DNA of 64,000 nt, taken from NCBI RefSeq assembly GCF_000940805.1, contig NZ_CP007142.1, positions 1,712,593-1,776,592 of the forward strand, written 5' to 3'. Source of the stretch: Gynuella sunshinyii YC6258. GTDB taxonomy: Bacteria; Pseudomonadota; Gammaproteobacteria; Pseudomonadales; Natronospirillaceae. The position numbers and the translations under genes are program-made. The notes under the pieces were generated by a model, which was not told the origin of the DNA, did no database searches, and was given only the letters and a program-made list of their open reading frames with translations. This document shows positions 36,252-45,322 of the stretch, piece after piece (the stretch's first letter is position 1; each line of letters opens with the position of its first letter).

Positions 36252-36737
36252 ATGAAAAAACTGCTTGCAGTAGCTGCTCTGGCTACAACACTTCCGCTGT
36301 CAAATTTCGCAATGGCTGACGAAGATATCGGTTGTGGTCTGGGTACCATGATCTTTGATGGAAAAACCGGTAAGGTGTATAAGGTTCTCGGTGCAACCAC
36401 CAACGGTACATCTGGTAACCAGACCTTCGGTATTACTTTTGGTACATTGGGTTGTGATGGCACGGGCACAGTTGATTCTGCTGAAAAACTGGCTTTGTTC
36501 ATTGACGGCAATATGGATAACCTGGCACGTGATATTGCCAAAGGTGAAGGCGAAACGCTTTCTACTTTGTCTGAAGTCTGGGGTGTTCAGGAAGCTGACA
36601 AGTCAGCATTCAATCAATTGGCAAAAGAAAATTTTGTGAAGGTTTTCAGTTCAGAGAACGTGACTTCCAATGAAGTTCTGAACAATCTGAATACTTTGGT
36701 TGCCAAAGACGAAGCTCTTTCTGTTTATGCAATTTAA
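36252..36737 (+). CDS. DUF3015 periplasmic protein
   Basis: Small exported protein of 161 residues. Two ATG codons are adjacent (36249, 36252); the second has better spacing to AAGGAG. The signal peptide covers about 1-22 (cleavage after AMA). The mature part starts DEDIGCGLGTMIFDGKTGKVYKVL and contains FGITFGTLGCDGTG, both typical of DUF3015, with two cysteines that could form a disulfide. The C-terminal half is helical. The function of DUF3015 is unknown. It is directly followed by a good terminator and then by a DUF4105 gene, a neighbourhood I recall from other gammaproteobacteria. Confidence 0.88.
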   Translation: MKKLLAVAALATTLPLSNFAMADEDIGCGLGTMIFDGKTGKVYKVLGATTNGTSGNQTFGITFGTLGCDGTGTVDSAEKLALFIDGNMDNLARDIAKGEGETLSTLSEVWGVQEADKSAFNQLAKENFVKVFSSENVTSNEVLNNLNTLVAKDEALSVYAI

Positions 36738-36758
36738 TTAATTCAGAAAATATCCATT

Positions 36759-36786
36759 AAGTGCCCGTTGAGGGCACTTTTTATTT
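36759..36786 (+). terminator. Rho-independent terminator after the DUF3015 gene
   Basis: AAGTGCCC-GTTGA-GGGCACTT is followed by a TTTTATTT run. It lies between the DUF3015 and DUF4105 genes, so the second gene may depend on read-through or on its own start. Confidence 0.8.
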
Positions 36787-36796
36787 GTGAACGAAT

Positions 36797-38644
36797 GTGA
36801 TCAGACTAATATTTATTTCGACGTTTTTTCTGTGTTCAGTCAATTTATTCACTCACGCACAGGCGGCTCCGCCTGATCTTGATATTCAACAGCTTGCTCA
36901 TAGTCAATACTGGTTAAAACTCGGGCACTATTTGCCAGGACGTTTTTCGGGTTATGTAAGTACCGCTGATTCAGATTCTTTTTTTCTGGCAGATGGCGGC
37001 AAATATGATCCATTGTCAGAACTTAATGCCACTCTAAAAGCTTTATACAGCGATGATATCGCAGCAGCGGCAGCGATGAGATGTAAGTTTCCGGCACGTT
37101 ATACCTGGTTGGAAGCGCAGCAGGAACGTGATGCGGAGTTGAATTGTGCTGAGCTTGATACCTGGCGTCAGGCTCTTGATCCTGAAGGTTTGACGCTGGT
37201 GTTTCCCACTGCCTATATGAACAACCCTTCTTCCATGTTTGGTCACACGCTGTTGCGCATTGATGCCCGCGATCAAACCCGCAGTCGGGAGTTGGTAGCG
37301 TTTGCGATTAATTTTGCTGCTGAACCGGATACTCATGATAATCCTGCTATTTATGCGTTAAAGGGTTTGATTGGCAGCTATCCTGGACGCTTTACGGTCA
37401 TGCCTTATTATCGCAAAGTACGCGAGTACAACGATATTGAGTCGCGTGATATCTGGGAATACAAATTACTGTTTACCCCCGAAGAAGTGGAGCGGGTGCT
37501 GCTGCATCTGTGGGAAATGCAGCAGGCTGAATTTGATTATTATTTTCTGGATGAAAACTGTTCCTATCAGTTGCTGGCTCTATTGCAGCTGGCACGCGAT
37601 GACCTGTCTTTAGTAGATGGTTTTGATATTGCAGCCATTCCATCCAATACCGTTGCAAAGCTGGTACGCTCAGGCCTGACCCAGCCACCAGCTTATCGGC
37701 CGGCATTTGGAACCCGTTTGCTGCATGAGTACCGTAAAATTGATGATCGATTATTTGCTGCCGCCAAATTGGCCAAGCAGGGAATCTATCCGTCGGCAGA
37801 TGAGTTCAGCGAAAGAGAGCGGGCTGCCATCATGGAGTTTGCCTATGAATGGTTGAATTTTGAGTTGTACGATGAAGGACTGGAGCGGGATGTCACTGCG
37901 AAACAATTAACCCGGCTGCTATATCAGCGTAGCCTGCTTGATTCTGGTTCTCCGTTTTCACCAGTGCCACGACCAGCCGTGTCGCCGGAGCAGGGTCATG
38001 GGTCCACCCGGCTTGGCTTGTCCTACGATGTCTATCAACATGATTCAAACCGTATTGGATTTGAATGGCGTGCAGCCTATCACGACATGTTCGATAATCC
38101 GGCAGGCTATATTCCAGGCGCAAAAATCAGTTTCTTTGATGCCCAAGCCAGTGTGGATGAGGACTCGCGCTTGCGTTTGGATCGTTTTTATCTGGTTGAT
38201 TCCATGGCTTTGGCACCGAGCAATCGAATATTCAGTAGCCTGGCCTGGAGTGTGAAAGTCGGTTATGACCGCCAGGGTCCTGATCAGTACGGGCGTGGTT
38301 TGGCACAGCTGGGGTTTGGCAAGGCTTTTGGAGCAGCGGATGGACTGCATCTCTATGGTCTGGTGGCGGAAGAAATCAATTATGGTGCATTGACGGATGA
38401 TGAGGTTGAACCAGGATTGGGGATAAGAGCCGGGGTGTTCGTGCCAGGAGGCAGATCTCATCGTTTTGGGGTTGAAGGTGAATGGCTGGCATTGTTTAAC
38501 TCGGCCACTGCTGATCACTCTGATATCACTGGGACCTGGCAGTGGAGTATTCAGCGAAACGTGGCCTTGCGTACTGAGCTGTCTTATCAACGCTGGGGAG
38601 ATGATCAGTTAAGCGGTAAATTGACCGGGCTTTGGTATTTTTAG
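36797..38644 (+). CDS. DUF4105-domain envelope protein
   Basis: Exported protein of 615 residues with a signal peptide over about 1-23 (cleavage after AQA). The DUF4105 domain (about 100-290) contains LVFPTAYMNNPSSMFGHTLLRI, FAINFAAEPD, YALKGLIGSYPGRFTVMPYY and DYYFLDENCSYQLLALLQLA. The His and Cys in these motifs resemble a papain-like (NlpC/LPXTG-type) active site, so a hydrolase activity is possible. The C-terminal third (about 390-615) alternates polar and hydrophobic residues and looks like beta strands, perhaps an outer-membrane barrel. Only a GTG at 36797 begins the frame and its ribosome site is weak. Function unknown; pairs with DUF3015. Confidence 0.85.
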   Translation: MIRLIFISTFFLCSVNLFTHAQAAPPDLDIQQLAHSQYWLKLGHYLPGRFSGYVSTADSDSFFLADGGKYDPLSELNATLKALYSDDIAAAAAMRCKFPARYTWLEAQQERDAELNCAELDTWRQALDPEGLTLVFPTAYMNNPSSMFGHTLLRIDARDQTRSRELVAFAINFAAEPDTHDNPAIYALKGLIGSYPGRFTVMPYYRKVREYNDIESRDIWEYKLLFTPEEVERVLLHLWEMQQAEFDYYFLDENCSYQLLALLQLARDDLSLVDGFDIAAIPSNTVAKLVRSGLTQPPAYRPAFGTRLLHEYRKIDDRLFAAAKLAKQGIYPSADEFSERERAAIMEFAYEWLNFELYDEGLERDVTAKQLTRLLYQRSLLDSGSPFSPVPRPAVSPEQGHGSTRLGLSYDVYQHDSNRIGFEWRAAYHDMFDNPAGYIPGAKISFFDAQASVDEDSRLRLDRFYLVDSMALAPSNRIFSSLAWSVKVGYDRQGPDQYGRGLAQLGFGKAFGAADGLHLYGLVAEEINYGALTDDEVEPGLGIRAGVFVPGGRSHRFGVEGEWLALFNSATADHSDITGTWQWSIQRNVALRTELSYQRWGDDQLSGKLTGLWYF

Positions 38645-38683
38645 TGCAGCCTTGATCGTTGTTTCGTCACTGTGCTGGTATGT

Positions 38684-38699
38684 GTCTGACATGTCAGAC
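38684..38699. promoter_or_regulatory. Perfect 16-bp palindrome upstream of the HemF-like gene
   Basis: GTCTGACA is followed by its exact reverse complement TGTCAGAC, about 108 bases before the ATG of the HemF-like gene. It is a possible operator; no regulator gene is adjacent. Confidence 0.4.
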
Positions 38700-38807
38700 C
38701 TATCGGGCCGGTCATTGAACAGGCCACAACATCTATCAACCGGACGGGCATGCCCCCCTGATGTTGGGTATACTCCGTGTTATCGTCATAGCTAGCAGAG
38801 CATTGTT

Positions 38808-39845
38808 ATGTTAAGAACCTATTCCGAATCCGTCACCGCCCAGCGTGCCAATGGGCTGGTGACCTCCCTGCAACAGCGTTTCGTTAACAAGCTTGAGGCG
38901 CTGGATCAAAGTCATGGTGATAAAGGTGTCTTTGAGCCTTTTGAATGGCTGCGGGATGGTGGTCTTTATGGAGGGGGAATCCGCTACATGGCGCCCGCCA
39001 ATGGTATCTTTAACCGTGGATCGGTTAATGTCTCACATGTGCACTACAGTGGTAATCCGGAAAAGTCCCTTGATTCCGCTACGGCCATTTCAACGATTAT
39101 TCATCCCGTAAACCCGAATGCGCCGTCGGTTCATATTCATATCAGCTGGACAGAAATGAAAATTGGTGAGGGTTACTGGCGAATTATGGCTGATTTGAAT
39201 CCCTCCAATCCTGTTGAAGAAGATCAGCAACTGTTTGAGCAACGGTTGCAGGCGGTCGCCGGAAATATATATCAGGAAGGTGCTGCGCAAGGAGATAAGT
39301 ATTTTTATATCCCGGCATTAAAGCGGCATCGTGGCGTCAGTCACTTTTATCTTGAAGCATATCGGACGGAAAATGCCAATGCAGACTATCAACTGGCCCG
39401 GAGAATGGGGGAAGCTGCCATTGATACCTATGTCCAGATTCTCGCCCGGGCTCTGGAAACCCGCCCCGAATACTCAGATGAAGCGCGTCAAACGCAATTG
39501 GATTACCACACACTGTACCTGTTCCAGGTATTGACTCTGGATCGTGGCACCACTTCTGGGCTGCTGGTGCATAGCCAGAATGATATTGGCATACTGGCGT
39601 CGTTACCTGCACGGGTAAATAAGTCGTTGTTGAGCAGTTGGCGTGCGCAAATGCCCTCTCCTCAGGATGAGCTGCTGGATGCGATTGTGGCGGAAATTCC
39701 AGATGATCCAGAGGCCGAAATTACTGATATCACCAAGGAGCGTCTGGCCGAGGCTGTGCGCCGGCATTATCAAAAACATCCTCAGGCGCTGGCTATGCAG
39801 GCTACCGGTCATGTGGTGCCGCCAACTGTTCAGAATCATCGTTAG
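38808..39845 (+). CDS. HemF-like protein (divergent oxygen-dependent coproporphyrinogen oxidase family)
   Basis: Protein of 345 residues that follows the HemF fold from end to end: RGSVNVSHVHYSG, IIHPVNPNAPSVHIHISW, WRIMADLNPSNP, KYFYIPALKRHRG, and TLDRGTTSGLLVHSQNDIGILASLPA. True HemF turns coproporphyrinogen III into protoporphyrinogen IX. Here the HP-NP-P-H part is kept, but the normal HxNxR signature after it reads HIHISW, and the glycine-rich FGGGxDLTP reads RIMADLNP. A C-terminal extension of some 45 residues is also present. These changes make it unlikely to be the housekeeping enzyme, and a changed substrate or lost activity is possible. It appears to be a single-gene unit. Confidence 0.72.
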   Translation: MLRTYSESVTAQRANGLVTSLQQRFVNKLEALDQSHGDKGVFEPFEWLRDGGLYGGGIRYMAPANGIFNRGSVNVSHVHYSGNPEKSLDSATAISTIIHPVNPNAPSVHIHISWTEMKIGEGYWRIMADLNPSNPVEEDQQLFEQRLQAVAGNIYQEGAAQGDKYFYIPALKRHRGVSHFYLEAYRTENANADYQLARRMGEAAIDTYVQILARALETRPEYSDEARQTQLDYHTLYLFQVLTLDRGTTSGLLVHSQNDIGILASLPARVNKSLLSSWRAQMPSPQDELLDAIVAEIPDDPEAEITDITKERLAEAVRRHYQKHPQALAMQATGHVVPPTVQNHR

Positions 39846-39858
39846 TCGATGCATTTAG

Positions 39859-39887
39859 AGTGGATGGTGATTAACTTTCCATCCACT
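39859..39887 (+). terminator. Strong hairpin after the HemF-like gene
   Basis: AGTGGATGG and CCATCCACT form a perfect nine-pair stem around an 11-base loop, 14 bases after the stop codon. No T-run follows, so it may be a factor-dependent terminator or a 3'-end stabiliser. Confidence 0.45.
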
Positions 39888-40115
39888 GCAAAATATCCTC
39901 AAGCAAGCCACTTACCTGCTTTCGTATTTTCTGACCATTCCGGTTTGGGATGATTTGTCGGCTTTCGGCCGATATGTTCCTGAACAAACAAATCCATGTC
40001 GTAATTGGTTAACTCCCCAGCCGGTGCTGTCCGCACAATCGCATCAGTCAAGCCCAGAAGCCAGAACGGGCGGTTGCCGGATTCATTGAACCGGTCATTG
40101 TAGTGAGGAGCAAAG

Positions 40116-41369
40116 ATGCAAAAATATTCCGGCTTTGGGCTGATTCGACATGCTCTGAGTTATCATGAAAACTGGCAACGGGTATGGCGCAATCCTAAAC
40201 CCGGAAAACAGTATGATGTGGTGATTATCGGTGGTGGCGGACACGGTCTTGCAACTGCTTATTATCTTGCTAAAGAACATAACATCAGCAATGTTGCTGT
40301 GATTGAAAAAGGGTATCTCGGGGGCGGTAATACGGCCAGGAATACCACCATTGTCCGCTCAAATTACCTCTGGGATGAAGCCACTCGTCTGTATGAGCAC
40401 TCCATGAAATTATGGGAAAGGTTGTCACAGGATCTCAATTACAATGTTATGTTTTCCCAGCGGGGGGTATTGAATCTCGGTCATACCTTGCAGGACATGC
40501 GTGATATCGAGCGCCGGGTCAATGCCAACCGCCTGAATGGTATCGATGGGGAAGTACTCGATACCCGTCAGGTTCAGGAGTTGGTTCCGCTCATGGATTG
40601 TTCTGCCAACCGCCGTTATCCGGTGTTGGGTGCTTCCTGGCAGCCACGCGCCGGTGTAGCGAGGCATGATGCAGTCGCTTGGGGATTTGCCCGTGCAGCT
40701 GATTCATTGGGGGTGGATCTGATACAGCAGTGTGAAGTGACCGATATCGTCATCGAAGATGGTGCTGCTGTTGGTGTGCAGACCCGTACTCATGGTGTTA
40801 TCAAAGCTAACCGCATCGGTTGTGTGACCGCTGGTAATTCGAGTGTGATTGCCAAGATGGCGGGCTTTGAACTGCCGTTGGAATCGCATCCATTACAGGC
40901 ATTGGTGTCAGAACCGATAAAACCGGTTCTGGATACCGTGGTGATGTCGAATCATGTTCATGGCTATGTTTCTCAGTCGGACAAAGGTGATCTGGTCATC
41001 GGTGCCGGTATCGATGGTTACAACGGTTACGGTCAGCGTGGTTCCTATCCAACCATTGAACATACCATCCAGGCAATTATCGAATTGTTTCCTGCTTTCA
41101 GCCGGGTACGTATGAACAGACAGTGGGGAGGAATTGTCGATACCACGCCGGATGCTTGTCCGATCATATCCGCTACACCCGTAGAAAATCTGTTTTTTAA
41201 TTGTGGTTGGGGAACCGGTGGTTTTAAGGCAACACCGGGATCAGGCAACGTTTTTGCCGCAACATTGGCCAAAGGTGAAGCACATGAGCTGGCCAGACCT
41301 TTCAATATGTTTCGTTTTCATGATGGATCATTGATCGATGAACATGGCGCAGCGGCCGTTGCCCACTAG
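40116..41369 (+). CDS. soxB: Sarcosine oxidase beta subunit
   Basis: Flavoprotein subunit of 417 residues of heterotetrameric sarcosine oxidase, which oxidises sarcosine to glycine, passing the one-carbon unit to tetrahydrofolate and making H2O2. The FAD-binding motif [17 protein letters not shown] lies at about 37-55, followed by [39 protein letters not shown]-like sequence ends the protein, as in characterised SoxB. ATG 40116 has GAGGAG 6 bases upstream. It is the first gene of the soxBDAG operon; the 270 bases before it hold the promoter but I see no clear operator. No glyA, purU or folate genes are attached. Confidence 0.95.
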   Translation: MQKYSGFGLIRHALSYHENWQRVWRNPKPGKQYDVVIIGGGGHGLATAYYLAKEHNISNVAVIEKGYLGGGNTARNTTIVRSNYLWDEATRLYEHSMKLWERLSQDLNYNVMFSQRGVLNLGHTLQDMRDIERRVNANRLNGIDGEVLDTRQVQELVPLMDCSANRRYPVLGASWQPRAGVARHDAVAWGFARAADSLGVDLIQQCEVTDIVIEDGAAVGVQTRTHGVIKANRIGCVTAGNSSVIAKMAGFELPLESHPLQALVSEPIKPVLDTVVMSNHVHGYVSQSDKGDLVIGAGIDGYNGYGQRGSYPTIEHTIQAIIELFPAFSRVRMNRQWGGIVDTTPDACPIISATPVENLFFNCGWGTGGFKATPGSGNVFAATLAKGEAHELARPFNMFRFHDGSLIDEHGAAAVAH

Positions 41370-41384
41370 CAGGAGTCACTGATT

Positions 41385-41669
41385 ATGTTGCAAATCTATT
41401 GTCCCCATTGTCGGGAATATCGCGAGGAAGAAGAGTTTCATGTGGCGGGTCAGGCGCATATCGCCCGACCAGAAAATCCAGATGCCTGTAGCGATGAAGA
41501 ATGGGGGAAGTATCTGTTTTTCCGTTCCAACCCAAAAGGCCTGCATCATGAGCTGTGGTTGCATATGGCAGGTTGCCGTAAATACTTCAATGTTACTCGT
41601 GATACCGTGACTTACGTGATTCATGAAAGCTATAAAATTGGTGAACGCCCAGAGGTGACCGCATCGTGA
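41385..41669 (+). CDS. soxD: Sarcosine oxidase delta subunit
   Basis: Small zinc-binding subunit of 94 residues. The zinc ligands are seen as CPHC at residues 6-9, together with a later histidine and the cysteine in HMAGCRKYFNV. DEEWGKYLFFRSNPKGLHHELW is a family hallmark. It lies 15 bases after soxB and its stop overlaps the GTG start of soxA by 4 bases. Confidence 0.94.
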   Translation: MLQIYCPHCREYREEEEFHVAGQAHIARPENPDACSDEEWGKYLFFRSNPKGLHHELWLHMAGCRKYFNVTRDTVTYVIHESYKIGERPEVTAS

Positions 41670-44600
41670 CGACTCAAAAAAACCGTCTTGGTTCAGGAGG
41701 TCGTATCGACCGCAGTAAAGCGCTGATATTCACCTATAACGGTAAGCCTTATTCTGGATTTCATGGGGATACCGTGGCCTCAGCATTGTTGGCCAATGGC
41801 ATCGATATAGTGGCGCGCAGTTTTAAATACAGTCGCCCACGCGGCATTATGGCTGCCGGAGCAGAAGAGCCTAATGCAGTACTGCAACTTGGAGCGACTG
41901 CGGCTACCCAGGTGCCGAATGTACGGGCGACTCAACAGGAGCTTTATAATGGTCTGGTCTGCCGTTCCACCAATGGTTGGCCAAGTGTCGAATTTGACCT
42001 GATGGGAACGGTTGGAAAGATTGGTGGAAAAATGATGCCTCCGGGGTTTTACTACAAAACCTTTATGTCTCCACCGTCCATGTGGCCGACCTATGAAAAA
42101 TACATTCGCAAGGCTGCAGGTCTGGGGGCGTCTCCCGCCGAAGCTGACCCGGATATGTATGATCATATGAATCATCATACCGATGTCATGATAGTCGGTG
42201 CCGGCCCGGCCGGGTTGGCGGCTGCAAAAGTAGTTGCAGAATCAGGTGCTAGAGTGATTATCGCAGATGAGCAGGCTGAGTTGGGTGGTTCTTTATTGCA
42301 CAGCCTTGAACAAATCGATGGTGTTCCGGCCATGGAGTGGGTGATGCAGACCATATCGGAGTTGCGGTGTCGCAATAATGTCCTGTTTCTGCCCAGGTCA
42401 ACTGTCAATGGTTATCATGATCATAATTTTCTGACTGTGCATGAACGCTTAACTGATCATCTGGCGGACAAGGCACCTGGTGGTATGGTTCGCCAGCGTA
42501 TGCATCGGATCCGGGCCAAATGGGTTATTCTGGCGACTGGGGCTCAAGAGCGCCCCCTGGTTTTTGGCAACAATGATGTTCCCGGTTGTATGCTGGCATC
42601 TGCGGTATCTATCTACATTCATCGCTATGCTGTTGTACCGGGGCAGCGCTTGGTCCTGATGACAACCAATGACTATGGTTATCAGGCTGCGCTGGACTGG
42701 CAGAATGCCGGTCGCGAAGTGGTTGCCATTGTCGATACCCGTCCTGCAGCAGATGGTGAACTTATCACCCAGGCGCGCCAGCGTGGTATTCGAATTATAA
42801 CGGGTTCGGCGATCATTGAAGCTCACGGTAGAACACGGGTTTCCGCTGTCTCTGTTGCTAAGCTGAATCCTTCGTCTGAAGAAATTCAAGGGCCAGTAGA
42901 AAACCTGGAATGCGATACGGTTGCCAGTTCAGGAGGATGGAGTCCGGTGGTGCATTTGTCCTGCCATACCGGTAGCAGACCTGTCTGGCGGGATGATGTC
43001 ATCGGATTCGTTCCTGGTGAAACTGTACAGCGACAACTAACCGCAGGTGGTATTAACGGCACATACTCGTTGTCAGCCTGTCTTGATGAAGGACAACGTA
43101 TGGGGGCTGAAGCTGCAGATAACTGTGGCTTCTCTGCGACGTTACCTGGACAACCGGAAGTGGCTGATATTCGTATTTCACCGCCGATGGCGCTATTTCA
43201 TATTCCCCATCAAAAGCCTACCAGCCGGGCACCAAAACAGTTTGTAGATTATCAAAATGATGTGACCGCAGCGGCGATAGAGTTGGCAGTCAGAGAGGGG
43301 TTCGAATCCATTGAGCATGTTAAGCGATACACTGCAATGGGGTTCGGCACAGATCAGGGCAAGCTTGGAAACATCAATGGCATGGCCATTGTGGCCAAGG
43401 TTCTGGGACGTTCAATTCCAGAAACCGGAACCACTGTGTTTCGTCCCAACTATACACCGGTGACCTTCGGGGCGATTGCCGGGCGGCATTGCCAGGATTT
43501 GTTTGATCCTGAACGCTACACGGCCATGCACGGCTGGCATCTTCGCCATGGCGCTGTATTTGAGGATGTTGGGCAGTGGAAACGACCCTGGTACTACCCC
43601 AGGGCTGGAGAGTCTATGGCTCTGGCTGTGAATCGTGAGTGTCAGGCGGTGCGTCAGGGGGTTGGGATTCTGGATGCCTCCACACTTGGAAAAATAGATA
43701 TACAGGGCCGTGACGCGCGGGAATTTCTGGCGCGGATTTATACTAATGCCTGGGCCAGGCTTGCTGTAGGTAAATGTCGTTATGGCCTGATGTGTGGTGA
43801 AGACGGCATGGTGTTCGATGATGGCGTAACGTCCTGTCTGGGAGAACATCATTTTCTCATGACAACAACGACTGGCGGCGCAGCCCGGGTACTGCAATGG
43901 CTGGAGTTATATCACCAGACAGAATGGCCTGAGCTTGAGGTGTATTTTACCAGCGTTACTGACCACTGGGCGACTATGACCATATCCGGTCCGGATAGCC
44001 GTCGGTTATTGGCTGAGTTATGTGACGATATCGATCTGGACCGCGACTCATTTGGTTTCATGGATTGGCGTCAGGGAACCGTTGCAGGAGTGCCAGCAAG
44101 GGTTTTCAGAATTTCGTTTACTGGAGAACTTTCGTTTGAAATCAATGTTCAGGCGAACTATGGGCTCCAGGTCTGGGGGGCTCTTATTGAGCGCGGTCAG
44201 GCATACAATCTAACCCCCTACGGCACAGAAACCATGCATGTTCTCAGAGCAGAAAAAGGTTTCATTATTGCCGGACAGGACACTGATGGATCAGTTCATC
44301 CCTATGACTTGGGAATGCCATGGGCTGTCGCGCCAAATAAGCCGTTCAGTTTTGTTGGTAAGCGTGGCATGGCCAGAACCGATTGCCAGCACCCAAATCG
44401 GAAGCAACTGGTTGGCCTGCTGACCAAAGACCCTCAGGTGGTATTGCCTGAAGGTGCGCAGGCAGTTGCTGATCCTGATCAGGCTGTTCCGATGACAATG
44501 CTTGGGCATGTATCATCCAGCTACTACAGTGCCAATCTGGGGCGCAGTATTGCCCTGGGGTTTATCGCTGGAGGACACGAAAAAACAGGACAAACGGTCT

Positions 44601-44689
44601 TTTATCCATTGGCTGATGGTTGTGTTATTGAGGCGGAGATCTGCAGCCCGGTATTTATTGACCCACAGGGGGAGCGTCAAAATGTCTGA
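41666..44689 (+). CDS. soxA: Sarcosine oxidase alpha subunit
   Basis: Large subunit of 1007 residues, the normal length, starting at GTG 41666 (GTGA overlap with soxD). In order it has an N-terminal ferredoxin-like domain without cluster cysteines (about 15-105, FTYNGKPYSGFHGDTVASALLANG), a nucleotide-binding domain with VMIVGAGPAGLAAAKVVAESG (about 173-195) for NAD, and a C-terminal GcvT-like aminomethyltransferase part (about 600-1000) that binds tetrahydrofolate. GPDSRRLLAEL and GELSFEINV are in that part. With SoxB it holds the covalently bound FMN and the channel for the one-carbon unit. Confidence 0.95.
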   Translation: MTTQKNRLGSGGRIDRSKALIFTYNGKPYSGFHGDTVASALLANGIDIVARSFKYSRPRGIMAAGAEEPNAVLQLGATAATQVPNVRATQQELYNGLVCRSTNGWPSVEFDLMGTVGKIGGKMMPPGFYYKTFMSPPSMWPTYEKYIRKAAGLGASPAEADPDMYDHMNHHTDVMIVGAGPAGLAAAKVVAESGARVIIADEQAELGGSLLHSLEQIDGVPAMEWVMQTISELRCRNNVLFLPRSTVNGYHDHNFLTVHERLTDHLADKAPGGMVRQRMHRIRAKWVILATGAQERPLVFGNNDVPGCMLASAVSIYIHRYAVVPGQRLVLMTTNDYGYQAALDWQNAGREVVAIVDTRPAADGELITQARQRGIRIITGSAIIEAHGRTRVSAVSVAKLNPSSEEIQGPVENLECDTVASSGGWSPVVHLSCHTGSRPVWRDDVIGFVPGETVQRQLTAGGINGTYSLSACLDEGQRMGAEAADNCGFSATLPGQPEVADIRISPPMALFHIPHQKPTSRAPKQFVDYQNDVTAAAIELAVREGFESIEHVKRYTAMGFGTDQGKLGNINGMAIVAKVLGRSIPETGTTVFRPNYTPVTFGAIAGRHCQDLFDPERYTAMHGWHLRHGAVFEDVGQWKRPWYYPRAGESMALAVNRECQAVRQGVGILDASTLGKIDIQGRDAREFLARIYTNAWARLAVGKCRYGLMCGEDGMVFDDGVTSCLGEHHFLMTTTTGGAARVLQWLELYHQTEWPELEVYFTSVTDHWATMTISGPDSRRLLAELCDDIDLDRDSFGFMDWRQGTVAGVPARVFRISFTGELSFEINVQANYGLQVWGALIERGQAYNLTPYGTETMHVLRAEKGFIIAGQDTDGSVHPYDLGMPWAVAPNKPFSFVGKRGMARTDCQHPNRKQLVGLLTKDPQVVLPEGAQAVADPDQAVPMTMLGHVSSSYYSANLGRSIALGFIAGGHEKTGQTVFYPLADGCVIEAEICSPVFIDPQGERQNV

Positions 44690-45299
44690 TACAAATGTAG
44701 TGGTCATGGACCAGTGGTCTTCCGTCGTAGCAGGATTAAGCCCTTTGCATCATGTGGATAAAACACTGCAAAACTTGTCATCGACGGCCGTTCAGTTACG
44801 GGAAAATGCTTTGTTAGGGCATTTGGTATTACGTGGAGATAAGAGCAGCGGTTTGGGCGTGGCGCTTGAGCGAGTGACAGGGTTGTCGTTGCCAGATGTG
44901 TTACTGAGTACGGTCAAGGGCGAGTTTGTCATTCGCTGGGTCTCCCCTGATGAATGGTTGCTGACTTTACCGATCGAACAGGCGTTTACGATAGAATGCG
45001 CCTTGCGTGCTGAAATGACTGGTCATTTTGCGATTGTTAATGTTTCCGGGGGGCAGACAATTTTACTGCTGTCAGGCTCTCAAGCACTAAACGTTCTGAA
45101 AAAATCCACTCCCTATGATGTCCACGAGTGCAATTTCCCGATAGGCAAAGTAGTCACTTCGGTATTCGCCAAAACCCAGGCGTTACTACGTCGTTGTGAT
45201 GAACGCCAGTGGGAACTGGTGGTCCGACGCAGTTTTGCTGACTATCTATGGTTATGGCTGTCGGAAGCTGGTCGTGAATATGGGGTAACGTTGTCCTGA
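44682..45299 (+). CDS. soxG: Sarcosine oxidase gamma subunit
   Basis: Subunit of 205 residues with a GcvT-like fold. ATG 44682, inside the end of soxA and preceded by GGGGGAGCG, gives the expected N-terminus MSDTNVVVMDQWS; a longer frame from 44502 overlaps soxA extensively and is not credible. Segments LPDVLLSTVKGEFVIRWVSPDEWLL and DVHECNFPIGKVVTSVFAKTQALL match SoxG. It is the most variable of the four subunits. It ends the operon and is convergent with the helical-repeat protein gene. Confidence 0.92.
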   Translation: MSDTNVVVMDQWSSVVAGLSPLHHVDKTLQNLSSTAVQLRENALLGHLVLRGDKSSGLGVALERVTGLSLPDVLLSTVKGEFVIRWVSPDEWLLTLPIEQAFTIECALRAEMTGHFAIVNVSGGQTILLLSGSQALNVLKKSTPYDVHECNFPIGKVVTSVFAKTQALLRRCDERQWELVVRRSFADYLWLWLSEAGREYGVTLS

Positions 45300-45322
45300 T
45301 ATATGTTGGAGAGTGTCTATTG

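Noticed and set aside
44502-44681. Longer start for soxG
   Set aside because: It would overlap soxA by 188 bases; ATG 44682 has a good ribosome site and gives the family N-terminus.
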